A model generated the notes under the pieces. It ran no database searches. It saw only the letters and a list, made by a program, of their open reading frames with translations, and was not told where the DNA came from. The position numbers and the translations under genes are program-made. From Roseburia sp. (lineage in GTDB: Bacteria; Bacteroidota; Bacteroidia; Bacteroidales; Bacteroidaceae), in assembly GCA_023665185.1 (NCBI GenBank), contig JAMPEL010000012.1, positions 1 to 64,000 of the forward strand: a DNA stretch of 64,000 nt, in the 5' to 3' direction. The number at the start of each line of letters is the position of its first letter. Positions within the stretch are counted from its first letter, which is position 1. Positions 8,260 through 18,377 of this stretch are shown one piece after another.

Positions 8260-9687
8260 TTACACAGCATCATTTCTCCTTTCCAGAAGCACCACATTCT
8301 CCACATGCTGGGTATGAGGGAACATATCAACCGGCTGAACAGCGACAACCCTATACGCTCCATCAAGCAAAAGCAAGTCGCGCGCCTGAGTGGCAGGATT
8401 GCAACTGACATACACAATACGCTTCGGAGCGGCAAACAAGATGGTGTCAACCACGTCCTGATGCATTCCTGCCCGAGGAGGGTCAGTGATAATCACATCC
8501 GGACATCCGTGTTCCTCAATAAAGTCACGGTTCAGAATGTCCTTCATGTCACCCGCATAAAACAACGTATTGTCTATCCCATTTATCTGCGAATTGACTT
8601 TTGCATCCTCAATAGCCTCCGGCACATATTCTATGCCTATCACCTTTCTTGCACTGCGAGCCACAAAATTGGCAATCGTACCAGTTCCCGTGTACAAGTC
8701 ATACACAAGCTCATTACCTGTAAGCCCTGCAAAATCGCGCGCCACCTTATACAGGTTATACGCTTGCTCCGTATTTGTCTGATAGAAAGATTTCGGTCCC
8801 ACCTTAAATCTGAGTCCTTCCATTTCCTCATAAATATGGTCCTCACCCTTAAAGACAACCACCTCTTGGTCGCCAAAGGTGTCGTTACATTTATGATTGT
8901 CCACATACAACAAAGATGTTATCTCAGGGAATGTGTCAGCGATATGCTGCATCAAGTCCTCCGCCTGCTTTCTCTCATCCTCATTCTCTATTCTGAATTG
9001 CACAAGCAACATCAGTTCGCCAGTATTGGAATTGCGTATCATCATGCTTCGCAGCAGCCCCGTATTGTTCCTCAGGTTGTAGAATACAAGACCATTGGCC
9101 AAAGCATATTCTCTTATATCATTGCGTATGCGGTTGCACACATCATCCATCAGCCAGCATTTGTTTATGTCCAGAATCTTGTCGAAAGCACCCGTGATGT
9201 GAAAACCAACGGCATTCATCTGCTCATACTTTACATCGTGGCTCACTTCCTCTTCCGTAAGCCAACGCTTGTCAGAAAAGCCAAACTCCAATTTGTTACG
9301 ATAGCACCGGGTTTTCTCCGAACCTATAATCGGGGATATATCAGGAAGTTCCACCTTGCCGATACGCACAAGATTGTCCACAACCTGCTGTTGCTTGGCT
9401 TTCAACTGCTCCTCATACTTGAGACATTGCCACTTACATCCTCCACAAACACCATAATGTTCACAAAAAGGAACGGCACGCAAAGAAGACTCTTTGTGAA
9501 CAGCCACAGCCACAGCCTCCATATAGCTGTTCTTTTTTCTCTTCACCTGAAGGTCCACCACATCGCCAGGTACCACAAAAGGCACGAAAACAACCTTGTC
9601 ATCCACTCTTGCCAAAGCTTTTCCTTCGGCTGCCACAGCTGTTATTGTCACATTCTCCAACAACGGAAGCGTTTTCTTTTTTCTCAT
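8260..9687 (-). CDS. rlmD: 23S rRNA (uracil-5-)-methyltransferase, RlmD/RumA family
   Basis: A 475-residue S-adenosylmethionine-dependent methyltransferase that makes 5-methyluridine in 23S rRNA. The N-terminal TRAM-type RNA-binding part is followed by an iron-sulfur cluster motif with Cys75, Cys81 and Cys84 (CEHYGVCGGC). VYDLYTGTGTIANFV is the SAM-binding segment and VSCNPATQARDL holds the catalytic cysteine. The length agrees with the family. It is upstream of the pseudouridine synthase and downstream of a membrane protein gene. Some Bacteroidota have two paralogues (RlmD and RlmCD), so the exact uridine is inferred. A long frame on the opposite strand is a shadow. Confidence 0.92.
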   Translation of the reverse strand: MRKKKTLPLLENVTITAVAAEGKALARVDDKVVFVPFVVPGDVVDLQVKRKKNSYMEAVAVAVHKESSLRAVPFCEHYGVCGGCKWQCLKYEEQLKAKQQQVVDNLVRIGKVELPDISPIIGSEKTRCYRNKLEFGFSDKRWLTEEEVSHDVKYEQMNAVGFHITGAFDKILDINKCWLMDDVCNRIRNDIREYALANGLVFYNLRNNTGLLRSMMIRNSNTGELMLLVQFRIENEDERKQAEDLMQHIADTFPEITSLLYVDNHKCNDTFGDQEVVVFKGEDHIYEEMEGLRFKVGPKSFYQTNTEQAYNLYKVARDFAGLTGNELVYDLYTGTGTIANFVARSARKVIGIEYVPEAIEDAKVNSQINGIDNTLFYAGDMKDILNRDFIEEHGCPDVIITDPPRAGMHQDVVDTILFAAPKRIVYVSCNPATQARDLLLLDGAYRVVAVQPVDMFPHTQHVENVVLLERRNDAV

Positions 9688-9716
9688 TTATGAAAAATAA
9701 TTATTATAAATACGTA

Positions 9717-10682
9717 TCAAACCATTGGCAACTCACTCTTCTTCTGCTCCTCAGCATCGTACACAAACGAGGCATACAGATACGACATCGGCACATAATT
9801 CACCCATTCAAGCAGGGTGGAAAGGAAAGAAGCCACAAATAAAATCAATATTGAAAACACGGCAAAATTATCAGGTAATGTCACTGGGTCGCCCACTACC
9901 ATGCTGTATGAAGCTGAATGCCGAACCATAGCTATTATAGCTGCCGGAGACAGAAGCAACAGAAAAAGCACTCCCATAAGCAAGGATGTCAAAACAGACA
10001 GAGCCATCGTCTTGCCAATCTTTCTCAGACCAAGCATATACCCATGCCACAGAGCAGGAAAGAAAGTTTTCCCGCCACACACCAATGCCGGTAACGACAC
10101 ATTGTACGGAAGATAAAAGACCCATGCCACAAGCAGCCACACTGCCACAAGAGCATACTTCACAAAGCTCAGTTCAATTCCGTTTTCAGGAATGGACAAA
10201 ATCAATATACAGACAAGGGTAACCAAACCAAGTATCACAGAAGAAAGAATGTTATACCCTAAAACCTTGACGAAATCGCTCCATATCGTTTTATACATTC
10301 CAGTCAAGGTCACAGCATCCAAATCCGCATTTTGGGAATGAAGCTTCACCAACCGGAATATAACACTTTGCAAGAGAACATTCACCACAACCATACCTGT
10401 CCCTATAAATCCAAGAGCATACATTTTACTCTCCAACAGCATAAACGACATGTCGAATACCATATAAACACATATAGCAGAGAAAGCCGCAAGTGGAATA
10501 CTTGCGGGAAGAGTGAGGCGCATAAAATGGAAAAAACGCTCCGTCACAAAACTTATGCCGTCAGCAACGCATTTGCCTATGTTCCTGTACTTATTGAATA
10601 CCTTTTTGCAGGATGCGTCCGTTCCTGCCTCTTCATCCACTAAATCGTCACCACTTCTGTCAATAAAATCTTGATTCTCCAT
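9717..10682 (-). CDS. Multi-pass membrane protein of unknown function
   Basis: A 321-residue protein. The start at 10682 (MENQDFIDRSGDDLVD) is chosen because a full promoter lies between it and the longer ATG at 10808. After about 60 polar residues there are roughly six hydrophobic helices (near 60-80, 90-115, 150-170, 180-200, 230-255 and 275-300). The layout resembles the DUF975/glycerophosphoryl-diester-phosphodiesterase membrane-domain group in a general way, but I cannot assign it. It is followed on the same strand by rlmD, 29 bp away. Confidence 0.75.
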   Translation of the reverse strand: MENQDFIDRSGDDLVDEEAGTDASCKKVFNKYRNIGKCVADGISFVTERFFHFMRLTLPASIPLAAFSAICVYMVFDMSFMLLESKMYALGFIGTGMVVVNVLLQSVIFRLVKLHSQNADLDAVTLTGMYKTIWSDFVKVLGYNILSSVILGLVTLVCILILSIPENGIELSFVKYALVAVWLLVAWVFYLPYNVSLPALVCGGKTFFPALWHGYMLGLRKIGKTMALSVLTSLLMGVLFLLLLSPAAIIAMVRHSASYSMVVGDPVTLPDNFAVFSILILFVASFLSTLLEWVNYVPMSYLYASFVYDAEEQKKSELPMV

Positions 10683-10712
10683 TGTGTCAATTCTTTTTAC
10701 ATTAGTATTTAG

Positions 10713-10743
10713 CAAAAGTACGAGAAAAAGGCTACTTTTGCAA
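10713..10743 (-). promoter_or_regulatory. Promoter of the membrane protein-rlmD-rluA group
   Basis: On the minus strand, TTG at 10743-10741 is followed after 20 bases by TACTTTTG (10720-10713), a complete Bacteroidota -33/-7 pair. The predicted transcript starts about 25 bases before the ATG at 10682, which rules out the longer open frame. Confidence 0.7.
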
Positions 10744-10852
10744 TTAGAACGTTCTTTTTTACGTTTTATTAATGCAGAACAACTATAAAAACAGTACAAA
10801 CCGAACATCTGGCAGATATATTATACACACGGATTTCAGAAAATAAGATTAT

Positions 10853-11845
10853 ATGAATAAAGAACACACAATAAGATGGGGATTCATTGGATGTGGAGAA
10901 GTGACGGAAAAGAAAAGCGGACCTGCATTCTCCATGATTGAAGGCTCATCAATCGTGGCTGTCATGAGCCGCGACAAGGAAAAGGCGCAATCATACGCAA
11001 AACGTCACAACATACCCAAGTTCTATACAGATGCCCAAGCTCTCGTGGCAGACCCTCAGGTGAATGCCATATACATTGCCACACCACCGTCTTCTCATGC
11101 CACATTCGCCATCATGGCAATGCGCGCCGGTAAACCGGCATACATCGAAAAGCCTTTGGCAGCAAGCTATGAGGACTGCGCGCGAGTGAACCGTATTTCC
11201 GAACTGACAGGCATTCCATGCTTTGTGGCATATTACAGACGTTACCTGCCATATTTCCAGAAAGTCATGGAATTGGCAGATAGCGGAAAAATAGGAAAAT
11301 TATTGTCCGTACAAATCAGGTTTGCCGTCCCTCCCCGTGAACTCGACTACAACAAGAACAATCTTCCGTGGCGGCTTCAGCCCGATATTGCGGGAGGCGG
11401 AGGATATTTCTACGATCTTGCCTCACACCAGCTCGACCTTCTGCAATATATGTTTGGAATCATTACTGAGGCTGAAGGTTTCTGCTGTAACATGGCAGGC
11501 ATATACAAAGTGGAGGACACGTTCAACGCATGTTTCAAGTTCGACAACGGACTGACCGGTTCTGCGTCGTGGTGCTTCGTGGCGCATAAATCGACACGTA
11601 CCGACAAGATTGAAATAATAGGAGAAAAAGGCATGATTAGTTTCTCTGTATTCGATTATGCTCCCATACAGGTCTATACGGAAGAGGGAGAAGAGGAATT
11701 GACAATTCCCAATCCGGAACACGTGCAACTCCCTCTCATAAAAGCCGTGGTTGAGCATCTGCAAGGAAAGTCGGTATGCGGATGCAATTCCATCAGCGCG
11801 ACCCCTACGAATTGGGTGATGGACAAGATTCTCGGCAGATTCTGA
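10853..11845 (+). CDS. Gfo/Idh/MocA-family oxidoreductase
   Basis: A 330-residue NAD(P)-dependent dehydrogenase, usually acting on sugars or sugar-like alcohols. The N-terminal Rossmann fold opens with WGFIGCGEVTEKKSG, and the family EKPLA motif follows near residue 97. The second domain carries GGGGYFYDLASHQLDLL, in which the histidine is the usual catalytic residue. No sugar genes are adjacent, so the substrate is unknown. A strong hairpin terminator follows at 11935. It is divergent from the membrane protein gene upstream. Confidence 0.9.
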   Translation: MNKEHTIRWGFIGCGEVTEKKSGPAFSMIEGSSIVAVMSRDKEKAQSYAKRHNIPKFYTDAQALVADPQVNAIYIATPPSSHATFAIMAMRAGKPAYIEKPLAASYEDCARVNRISELTGIPCFVAYYRRYLPYFQKVMELADSGKIGKLLSVQIRFAVPPRELDYNKNNLPWRLQPDIAGGGGYFYDLASHQLDLLQYMFGIITEAEGFCCNMAGIYKVEDTFNACFKFDNGLTGSASWCFVAHKSTRTDKIEIIGEKGMISFSVFDYAPIQVYTEEGEEELTIPNPEHVQLPLIKAVVEHLQGKSVCGCNSISATPTNWVMDKILGRF

Positions 11846-12183
11846 ACGGCCTATGACCGCCTTTTTCTGTATGACAAACAAGCTTTGCTACATCCGTCAG
11901 TAAGTTCAGCGACAGATTGACGGTAAATATATTGGGGCTTTTTCGTGATATGCTATCACGAAAAAGCCCTTTTGAAATCAAATTTGTTTCATTTATTGGC
12001 ATAAAAGACTATATACTAAAGCATTACAACACTAACCAAATTAAAATGCAAAGGGTATAAGCGAGTAAAAAACAAGAATCAGAAGAATAATCTCCAAAGA
12101 AACAATACACGCATCCCTCTCTACAATATTATTCCACAGAATAAATATACAGTAGAAATATATTCCTAACTTACTCTTTATTC
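11846..12183. other. Intergenic region before metY
   Basis: No gene is visible. It holds a small inverted repeat (CCGTCA...TGACGG, 11893-11922), the terminator at 11935-11969, and then AT-rich sequence up to the metY promoter. I looked for a SAM riboswitch-like leader and saw none in the predicted transcript, which is only about 38 bases long. Confidence 0.6.
11935..11969 (+). terminator. Terminator after the Gfo/Idh/MocA gene
   Basis: A 16-bp perfect stem (GGGCTTTTTCGTGATA and its inverse) with the three-base loop TGC, followed by TTTT. It is a clear intrinsic terminator about 90 bp after the oxidoreductase stop. Confidence 0.88.
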
Positions 12184-12214
12184 TTGCCTATTTTTTCCAA
12201 ACAGAATACCTTTG
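12184..12214 (+). promoter_or_regulatory. Promoter of metY-cysK
   Basis: TTG at 12184-12186, 20 bases, then TACCTTTG at 12207-12214: a full Bacteroidota -33/-7 promoter. Transcription would begin near 12221, so the ATG at 12259 is the real start of metY and the earlier in-frame ATG at 12184 is not transcribed. Confidence 0.8.
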
Positions 12215-12258
12215 CAGCAGAAAAAAGAAATAACGAACAAATAAAATACAAGATTATT

Positions 12259-13548
12259 ATGGAAAGAACAAAACTTCATTTCGAGACACTGCAACTGCAT
12301 GTAGGACAAGAACAACCAGACCCGGCGACTGACGCACGCGCTGTCCCTATCTACCAGACTACAAGCTACGTATTCCGCAACTCACAACATGCGGCTGACC
12401 GCTTCGGACTGCGCGATGCAGGCAACATCTACGGAAGACTGACAAACTCCACTCAGGGAGTTTTTGAGGAGAGAGTGGCAGCATTGGAAGGCGGTGTGGC
12501 AGGATTGGCTGTAGCAAGCGGAGCTGCCGCCGTGACATACGCTTTACAGAACATTCTCGGTGTGGGCGACCATATTGTAGCTGCGGACAATCTGTATGGC
12601 GGCTCATTCAATCTTATCACACATACACTTGCCAGTCAGGGTGTCACCCATACAATTGTCAATGTAAACGATTTGACAGCTCTCGACGCTGCCATTCAAG
12701 CAAACACAAAGGCTGTGTATGTGGAGACATTCGGCAATCCTAACTCTGATGTAACTAATATAGATGCGGTGGCAGAGGTAGCCCACCGTCATAATGTGCC
12801 CCTCATTGTAGACAACACATTCGGCACTCCATATCTTATACGCCCTATCGAACACGGAGCAGACATAGTAGTACACTCGGCCACAAAGTTCATCGGCGGA
12901 CACGGCAGCAGCCTCGGCGGTGTGATTGTAGACGGAGGAAAGTTCGACTGGAAAGCGAATGCCGACAAGTTCCCTACTCTCGCCAAACCAGACCCAAGCT
13001 ATCATGGGGCAATCTTTGCTGATGTAGCAGGCGCAGCAGCATTTGTCACCCGCATCCGTGCCGTTATCCTCCGTGACACCGGTGCAACAATCTCCCCTTT
13101 CAATGCGTTTATACTTCTACAGGGACTTGAGACATTGTCTCTCCGCGTAGAGCGTCATGTGGCAAATGCCCTCAAGGTGGTAGAGTATTTGTCAAGACAT
13201 CCGAAAGTGGCAAAAGTCAATCACCCGTCACTGCCTCAGCATCCCGACCACGAGCTTTACAAGCAACTCTACCCAAACGGAGGAGGAAGTATCTTCACAT
13301 TTGAGATAAAAGGCGGAGAAGCAGAAGCATGGAAATTCATCGACTCTTTGGAGATTTTCTCACTGCTTGCCAATGTGGCAGATGTAAAGAGCCTTGTCAT
13401 ACATCCTTATACAACCACTCATTCCCAGATGACTCCGGAAGAGCTTGCCCAGCAACACATCACCCCTTCAACTGTTCGCCTGAGCATCGGTACGGAACAC
13501 ATCGACGACCTCATTGCCGACATAGAACAGGCATTGGCAAAAATTTAA
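12259..13548 (+). CDS. metY: O-acetylhomoserine sulfhydrylase (Cys/Met PLP family)
   Basis: A 429-residue pyridoxal-phosphate enzyme of the Cys/Met metabolism class. The PLP lysine is Lys210 in [11 protein letters not shown]. The long central loop and the ending [20 protein letters not shown] agree with O-acetylhomoserine aminocarboxypropyltransferases, which make homocysteine from O-acetylhomoserine and sulfide. It is followed 19 bp later by a cysteine synthase gene, giving a two-gene sulfide-assimilation operon with its own promoter and terminator. Cystathionine gamma-synthase is the nearest alternative, but the length favours MetY. Confidence 0.92.
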   Translation: MERTKLHFETLQLHVGQEQPDPATDARAVPIYQTTSYVFRNSQHAADRFGLRDAGNIYGRLTNSTQGVFEERVAALEGGVAGLAVASGAAAVTYALQNILGVGDHIVAADNLYGGSFNLITHTLASQGVTHTIVNVNDLTALDAAIQANTKAVYVETFGNPNSDVTNIDAVAEVAHRHNVPLIVDNTFGTPYLIRPIEHGADIVVHSATKFIGGHGSSLGGVIVDGGKFDWKANADKFPTLAKPDPSYHGAIFADVAGAAAFVTRIRAVILRDTGATISPFNAFILLQGLETLSLRVERHVANALKVVEYLSRHPKVAKVNHPSLPQHPDHELYKQLYPNGGGSIFTFEIKGGEAEAWKFIDSLEIFSLLANVADVKSLVIHPYTTTHSQMTPEELAQQHITPSTVRLSIGTEHIDDLIADIEQALAKI

Positions 13549-13567
13549 TCATCAAACAACAATCACT

Positions 13568-14515
13568 ATGGCAAAAATCGCACAACAACTGACAGAGCTT
13601 ATAGGCAACACACCTTTGCTCGAACTCCAGTCTTATAGCAAGGCGGAAGGCACGGAAAGTGTCGTGACAGCCAAACTCGAATATTTCAATCCGGCAGGAA
13701 GTGTAAAGGACCGTGCGGCATTCAATATGATAAGGGATGCGGAGGAACGAGGAAAACTCGTTCCCGGAGCGACCATCATTGAGCCGACAAGCGGCAACAC
13801 GGGAGTGGGACTCGCCTTCGTCTCTGCCGTCAGAGGCTATAAACTGGTCCTCACCATGCCCGACACGATGAGTGTGGAGCGCAGAAACCTGTTGAAGGCA
13901 TACGGTGCCACATTGGTGCTCACCCCGGGAGCTGAAGGCATGAAAGGTGCCATAGCCAAAGCGAAAGAGTTGTGCGACAATATTCCAGGCGCCATCATCT
14001 TACAGCAATTTGAGAGTCCCGCCAATCCAGCCGCTCATTATGCGACAACAGCAGAGGAGATATGGAGAGACACCGACGGGAAAGTGGACATCTTCGTAGC
14101 AGGTGTGGGCACAGGAGGCACCGTCAGCGGTGTGGGCAAACGCCTGAAAGAACTGAATCCCTATGTACACATAGTGGCTGTGGAACCATCCACCTCCGCA
14201 GTACTGTCGGGAGAACCATCCGGAGCACACAAAATACAGGGCATAGGCGCAGGATTCGTTCCTCCGATATTCAACAAAGACGTTGTTGATGAGATTTTCA
14301 AGGTGGACAGCGACGCAGCCATCCTTGCCAGCCGCAAACTTGCCGCCCACGAGGGTCTGCTTGTCGGCATATCATCTGGTGCCGCCGTGTATGCGGCAAC
14401 ACAAATCGCCCAAAAGCCTGAGAACAAGGGCAAGCGCATTATCGCCCTGCTGCCGGATACTGGTGAGAGGTATTTGAGCACAGTTCTTTATGACACAGAG
14501 AACTATCCGTTGTAA
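13568..14515 (+). CDS. cysK: Cysteine synthase A (O-acetylserine sulfhydrylase)
   Basis: A 315-residue fold type II PLP enzyme that makes cysteine from O-acetylserine and sulfide. The PLP lysine is Lys47 in [16 protein letters not shown] follows near residue 77, and [12 protein letters not shown] binds the phosphate. The length and the ending with [10 protein letters not shown] are typical of CysK. It is second in an operon with metY, so the operon directs sulfide to both cysteine and homocysteine. A large hairpin follows. Confidence 0.95.
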   Translation: MAKIAQQLTELIGNTPLLELQSYSKAEGTESVVTAKLEYFNPAGSVKDRAAFNMIRDAEERGKLVPGATIIEPTSGNTGVGLAFVSAVRGYKLVLTMPDTMSVERRNLLKAYGATLVLTPGAEGMKGAIAKAKELCDNIPGAIILQQFESPANPAAHYATTAEEIWRDTDGKVDIFVAGVGTGGTVSGVGKRLKELNPYVHIVAVEPSTSAVLSGEPSGAHKIQGIGAGFVPPIFNKDVVDEIFKVDSDAAILASRKLAAHEGLLVGISSGAAVYAATQIAQKPENKGKRIIALLPDTGERYLSTVLYDTENYPL

Positions 14516-14837
14516 AAATTGAATTTATAAGGTTGTGAGCAAAAAGTTTGTCATTGGTCCATTGTTCTTTCTTTTATGACAAAAACTCACAACCTTATAT
14601 TATTCTCAATCATACGACTTGCATCATACAAGAACCAGGCACTGAACTCAGCCGTATGGTCTCGACAAAACACATGGCTTATACGCACAAATCCTTTCAT
14701 TTCTATTCCTCTTTTCCTACATATCCTTTCTATTCCTTTTTTCCGGAAAAACATATTTTTCTCAAAATATTCTGACAATCCGGTTGTCTGTACAAGTAAG
14801 AGCTCTTGTAAACAAAACGAACATAAAACAAAGAATA
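14516..14837. other. Intergenic region between cysK and the barrel protein gene
   Basis: The first 90 bases hold the operon terminator hairpin. The remainder is AT-rich and has no supported gene; short frames on both strands are shadows. A small inverted repeat (TACAAG...CTTGTA, about 14790-14813) stands some 25 bp before the next ATG and could be a regulator site, without further support. Confidence 0.5.
14527..14603 (+). terminator. Large hairpin terminator after cysK
   Basis: ATAAGGTTGTGAG near 14527 pairs with CTCACAACCTTAT near 14586-14598, and the inner parts AAAGTTTGTCAT and ATGACAAAAAC pair further with small bulges. The loop is about 21 bases and rich in T. The stem is longer than a standard intrinsic terminator and may be bidirectional. 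Confidence 0.65.
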
Positions 14838-17171
14838 ATGAGAAAAGTATTTATTATATGGACATTACTATGCCTTTGGACTCATATTACGGCAGCACAA
14901 AACCGTTACCAAATAGAGGGATATGTTTATGAGGAGGACAAAGATTACACTCCTCTCCATTTCGCCACTGTACAACTGTTCAGCCGTGACTCAACCTTTC
15001 TGACAGGAACGACAAGCAACAGTGAGGGATATTTCAGTATAGCCGCCAACTCCGACACCGAATACATATTGTCGGTGTCGTACATCGGCTACGATACTGC
15101 GAGCATAAGGATTCCATCCGAGGGAAGAACCGACACACTGCGGATTCATCTGAGACAATCGGAATCAACACTGGACGAAATTACAATACAGGCCGGGACT
15201 GTCGTCATAAAAGACGACCGCCGCACCATCATTCCTAACAAGGAATTGGCAAGAACCGCCACGGACGGCGCCGACATTCTGCGCAAAGCCAACTTGCCCG
15301 GCATAACTGTAAATCAATACTCGGGTGAGATTGGAACATACGGGAACGGCAAGGTGACATTGTGCATCAACGGGGCGAAAGTGAGCTATACGGAAATTGC
15401 CGCCATTCCCGTTGAGGACATTCTCAGAATAGATTTCTATGACAGTCCGGGAGCGCGCTATGGAGATGCCGATGCCGTAATAGACTATATCACCAGGCAC
15501 CGAAATTCGGGTGGAAATATCAACGGCGACTTCTTCAATTGCGTTGGAGACGGAAAGAATGCCGCAATCGACCACATTTCACTGAAACATAATCAGGGAA
15601 AATCGGAATGGTCGCTCAACACCGGGGTGTTTATGATTGACCGCAACAACTGGATAAGAGATTACGATGAGACACGTGTGTATCCTGACAAAAAGGTTCA
15701 CAGGCAGGAAACAGGTTCTCCGGTTGCAATCGGACAAACCGGAATCAGGAGCAATCTGAGCTACAGTTTCATGAACGGCGACAAGAATTTTCTGAACATC
15801 CAACTCAGCCATTCATTCAATAATGCGCCAAACAGCGAGGAGGGAGACCGCAAAACCACACTGCTCACCTCGGATACCGACATGCCGGTGCGCATTTACG
15901 AACATCTGACAGAGAAAAGCAACTCTCCGTCAATGGATGTATATTTCCAACACAAACTGAACAAGAACCAGCAGCTTATATTTGACGTGACCGGAACATA
16001 CATAAGAACGCGCAGCCAGCGAACCTATCGGGAAAATGCCGACGAGGAACTTATCACAGATGTATTCTCCGACATCAGCGGCAACAAGTACTCCCTGATT
16101 GCGGAAGGAACTTACGAGAACCATACGGAGACTCACAAACTGACTGGCGGCATCCGACACTTGCAGTCATACACAAGCAACAAGTATGCCGGAACCACCT
16201 CACAGGATGTAGCCATGCGGCAAGCGGAAAGTGCCGTCTATACCGAATATTCCCGAAAGACAGGAAAATGGGGGTACATGGGCAACATCACTCTGTCGAG
16301 AATCTACTACGGACAAAACCGGATACACACCGAAAGATATTCCGTACAACCGTCGATAAGGGCAAGTTTCAGTCCGACAGAGAAATCATACATCAAATAC
16401 AATGGCAACCTGAAGAATGTCGCGCCCTCGCTTTCCGCCATGAATGATGTGGAACAGGATATAGAGCGGGACATGGTGCGACGCGGAAACCCCAATCTAA
16501 AGACCTTCCACATAATGACCCACAAGCTAAATGTCGGTTATAGCGGAAAAATCATAGATACCGACTTGTCACTCGAATACAGGCATGAGTTTAATCCTAT
16601 TATGGAGTCGGTATTGTTTGAGAACCAAACATTCATACGAACATACCGGAACCAGAAGGCATTCCAGCAATTAAGTGCCGAAGCCACCATTGTATGCCAC
16701 CCGTGGAAAAACCATCTGGACATATCCATTGCTCCTATTGTCAACCGTTTCATCAGTAAAGGAACGGATTATCTGCACACCTACACCATGCTGAGATTGT
16801 TGTGGAACGTTGATTTCGTCTATAAAAACTGGATGGCAAGCTACAATACATTGATGGGACCTGCCAACACGATGTATGGAGAAGAACTGATGGAGGAAAA
16901 GAACATGACAATGTTGTTGGTCGGATACAAAAAACCCGCATGGTCAATAAAAATGGGTGTTTTCAACCCGTTCATGAAAGAATACTGGATGGAGACGCAC
17001 AATTGGTCGGCAATCGCCTCGTCCGTTTCAAAAGCGCATTGCAACAAGAACATGTATTTCACCATAAAACTGAACTTCAACTTGAATTATGGCAGGCAGA
17101 TACAGCACAGACACAAGCAAATAAATAATGAGGATACCGATGCGGGCATCATGCAGGGAACAAAGAAATAA
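14838..17171 (+). CDS. TonB-dependent-receptor-like outer-membrane barrel protein
   Basis: A 777-residue outer-membrane protein. The start at 14838 gives a normal signal peptide (MRKVFIIWTLLCLWTHITAA); the earlier in-frame ATG at 14784 adds 18 residues before it. Residues about 22-115 are a carboxypeptidase-regulatory-like/CarbopepD_reg domain (IEGYVYEEDKDYTPLHFATV). Residues about 120-225 resemble a plug domain, and the rest is an outer-membrane beta-barrel of the OMP_b-brl_3 type. It is shorter than SusC transporters and has no SusD partner. The ligand is unknown. It is followed 27 bp later by a membrane-anchored ferredoxin gene. Confidence 0.85.
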   Translation: MRKVFIIWTLLCLWTHITAAQNRYQIEGYVYEEDKDYTPLHFATVQLFSRDSTFLTGTTSNSEGYFSIAANSDTEYILSVSYIGYDTASIRIPSEGRTDTLRIHLRQSESTLDEITIQAGTVVIKDDRRTIIPNKELARTATDGADILRKANLPGITVNQYSGEIGTYGNGKVTLCINGAKVSYTEIAAIPVEDILRIDFYDSPGARYGDADAVIDYITRHRNSGGNINGDFFNCVGDGKNAAIDHISLKHNQGKSEWSLNTGVFMIDRNNWIRDYDETRVYPDKKVHRQETGSPVAIGQTGIRSNLSYSFMNGDKNFLNIQLSHSFNNAPNSEEGDRKTTLLTSDTDMPVRIYEHLTEKSNSPSMDVYFQHKLNKNQQLIFDVTGTYIRTRSQRTYRENADEELITDVFSDISGNKYSLIAEGTYENHTETHKLTGGIRHLQSYTSNKYAGTTSQDVAMRQAESAVYTEYSRKTGKWGYMGNITLSRIYYGQNRIHTERYSVQPSIRASFSPTEKSYIKYNGNLKNVAPSLSAMNDVEQDIERDMVRRGNPNLKTFHIMTHKLNVGYSGKIIDTDLSLEYRHEFNPIMESVLFENQTFIRTYRNQKAFQQLSAEATIVCHPWKNHLDISIAPIVNRFISKGTDYLHTYTMLRLLWNVDFVYKNWMASYNTLMGPANTMYGEELMEEKNMTMLLVGYKKPAWSIKMGVFNPFMKEYWMETHNWSAIASSVSKAHCNKNMYFTIKLNFNLNYGRQIQHRHKQINNEDTDAGIMQGTKK

Positions 17172-17198
17172 GAACATCTAAAAAGCAAAAAAAAGATT

Positions 17199-17498
17199 AT
17201 GACAACCGTTATTATTGTATTATCAAGCATCTTTATAGGCTTGCAGATTATTCATTTTATACGACACAGACAAAGAAGAAATTACAGAATCTGTGTGGAC
17301 AAAGACAAGTGCAAAGGTTGTACACGCTGTGTGAGAAGATGCCGGCACAAGGTTTTGGACATTGAAAAGCAGGACGGTGTCCGCCCGTATGCGACAGTCA
17401 AAAAACCATCGCAATGTACCGCTTGTGCGCATTGCATCAACGAATGCAAGTTCAATGCTCTGAAATTAGTAAAGAAAGAAGTTTTACAGGCAAACTGA
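17199..17498 (+). CDS. Membrane-anchored 2x[4Fe-4S] ferredoxin
   Basis: A 99-residue protein. Residues about 3-22 form one hydrophobic helix (VIIVLSSIFIGLQIIHFI) followed by RHRQRR. Then come two cluster motifs, CKGCTRCVRRC and CTACAHCINEC, in the CxxCxxCxxxC form; the fourth cysteine of each lies in its own motif. By the positive-inside rule the ferredoxin part should face the cytoplasm. It would pass electrons to a membrane partner that is not visible nearby. It is probably co-transcribed with the barrel protein gene 27 bp upstream, which is an unexpected pairing. Confidence 0.88.
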   Translation: MTTVIIVLSSIFIGLQIIHFIRHRQRRNYRICVDKDKCKGCTRCVRRCRHKVLDIEKQDGVRPYATVKKPSQCTACAHCINECKFNALKLVKKEVLQAN

Positions 17499-17640
17499 AA
17501 GTGTGTCAGAAGGAAGTTTCCATACCATACGCAAGTTTGTAACAAGGACAATCCAAAATGGAGCAAACCGCCTGAAAACATCTGATGCAGGATTTTGCAG
17601 ATAAAATACAAACAAAGAAAATTGACATTCTGTCAGTTGA

Positions 17641-17712
17641 AAAAAGGAGACGATTTTAACATTTCAGGCATTAGTCTGTGGTTTGAAATGCATACAAATC
17701 CGTCTCCTTTTA
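17641..17712 (+). terminator. Hairpin terminator after the ferredoxin gene
   Basis: AAAAGGAGACG (17642-17652) pairs with CGTCTCCTTTT (17701-17711). Inside the loop CATTTCA and TGAAATG form a second stem. The right arm ends in a T run. It lies about 150 bp after the ferredoxin stop. Confidence 0.65.
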
Positions 17713-17749
17713 CGCTAAGCATCAGATAATCAAATAGATACAATTTCAC

Positions 17750-18240
17750 CTAAAAAGGTATAGTTTTAGTTCAAAAACCAAGCGTTGAGAGTAAAATAGA
17801 ATATCTTGATAATCAACATATTACAGCAAAGCCCATCAAAAACCATCATTTTTTGCCGCCAAAATTAAAATCTGTTTGACGAGGCACAGAAAACCGCCCG
17901 TAAACATATATTAAGGATTGCCATAAAACATGCACGATTTTAGCCCGAAATACGGACGTTTCAAAACTCGTGCGCCTTGAAAATAAAATTGCAAGGTGAA
18001 CCGCAAAAAATTGGTTGGCGCACGAGTTTTATTTTCACAGTACTCTAATTTCGGCAAAAACACGCTCAAATGTAAATATATGTATCTTTATTGGGTCAAA
18101 ATTAGCATGTTTTTACAAATCGCTTTCGACAACAAAAAACCGCTGTAGAATCGCTCAAATGCAGCTAAAGTAAGGTCTGGTTCATTTTAAGGCGATTCTA
18201 CGAGGTCGGACTTTAACATATCAAATTGACAGAAAACACG
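17750..18240 (+). repeat. Intergenic structured repeat, copy B (most diverged)
   Basis: This is related to copies A (1-410) and C (42340-42870) in the same orientation. Shared parts are AACCATCATTTTT near 17840, TGCGCCTTGAAAATAAA near 17970, TATCTTTATTGGGTC, the hairpin arms CTGTAGAATCGC and GCGATTCTACG, and TTTAACATATCAAATTGACAG at the end. The copy is more degraded than A and C, but the order of blocks is kept. Confidence 0.75.
18143..18203. repeat. Hairpin of repeat copy B
   Basis: CTGTAGAATCGC (18143-18154) faces GCGATTCTACGAG (18192-18204); the inner 11 bases pair exactly. The loop keeps CAAATGCA and GTTCATTTT, which themselves extend the stem (AAATG with CATTT). Confidence 0.75.
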
Positions 18241-18377
18241 CATCTTCACAAAACAAATAACAGACAATTGCTGTTTTTCATGTAAATCCTGCAAAATCCA
18301 TATCAAAAGGAGACTACAACATACACCCACATATTTTTACAGAAAGCAGAAACAAAAAATCATGCCAAAAGGAAATA

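Noticed and set aside
8098-9693. 531-codon open frame on plus opposite rluA-family and rlmD genes
   Set aside because: It is the antisense shadow of two well-supported minus-strand genes and has shadow-type composition (many His, Arg, Ile and Leu).
12184-12258. N-terminal extension of metY
   Set aside because: A full promoter lies within it, so it cannot be part of the transcript; the conserved family start is at 12259.
17750-18240. CRISPR array or tandem repeat
   Set aside because: The repeated words are irregularly spaced and there are no regular spacers; the region matches dispersed copies instead.
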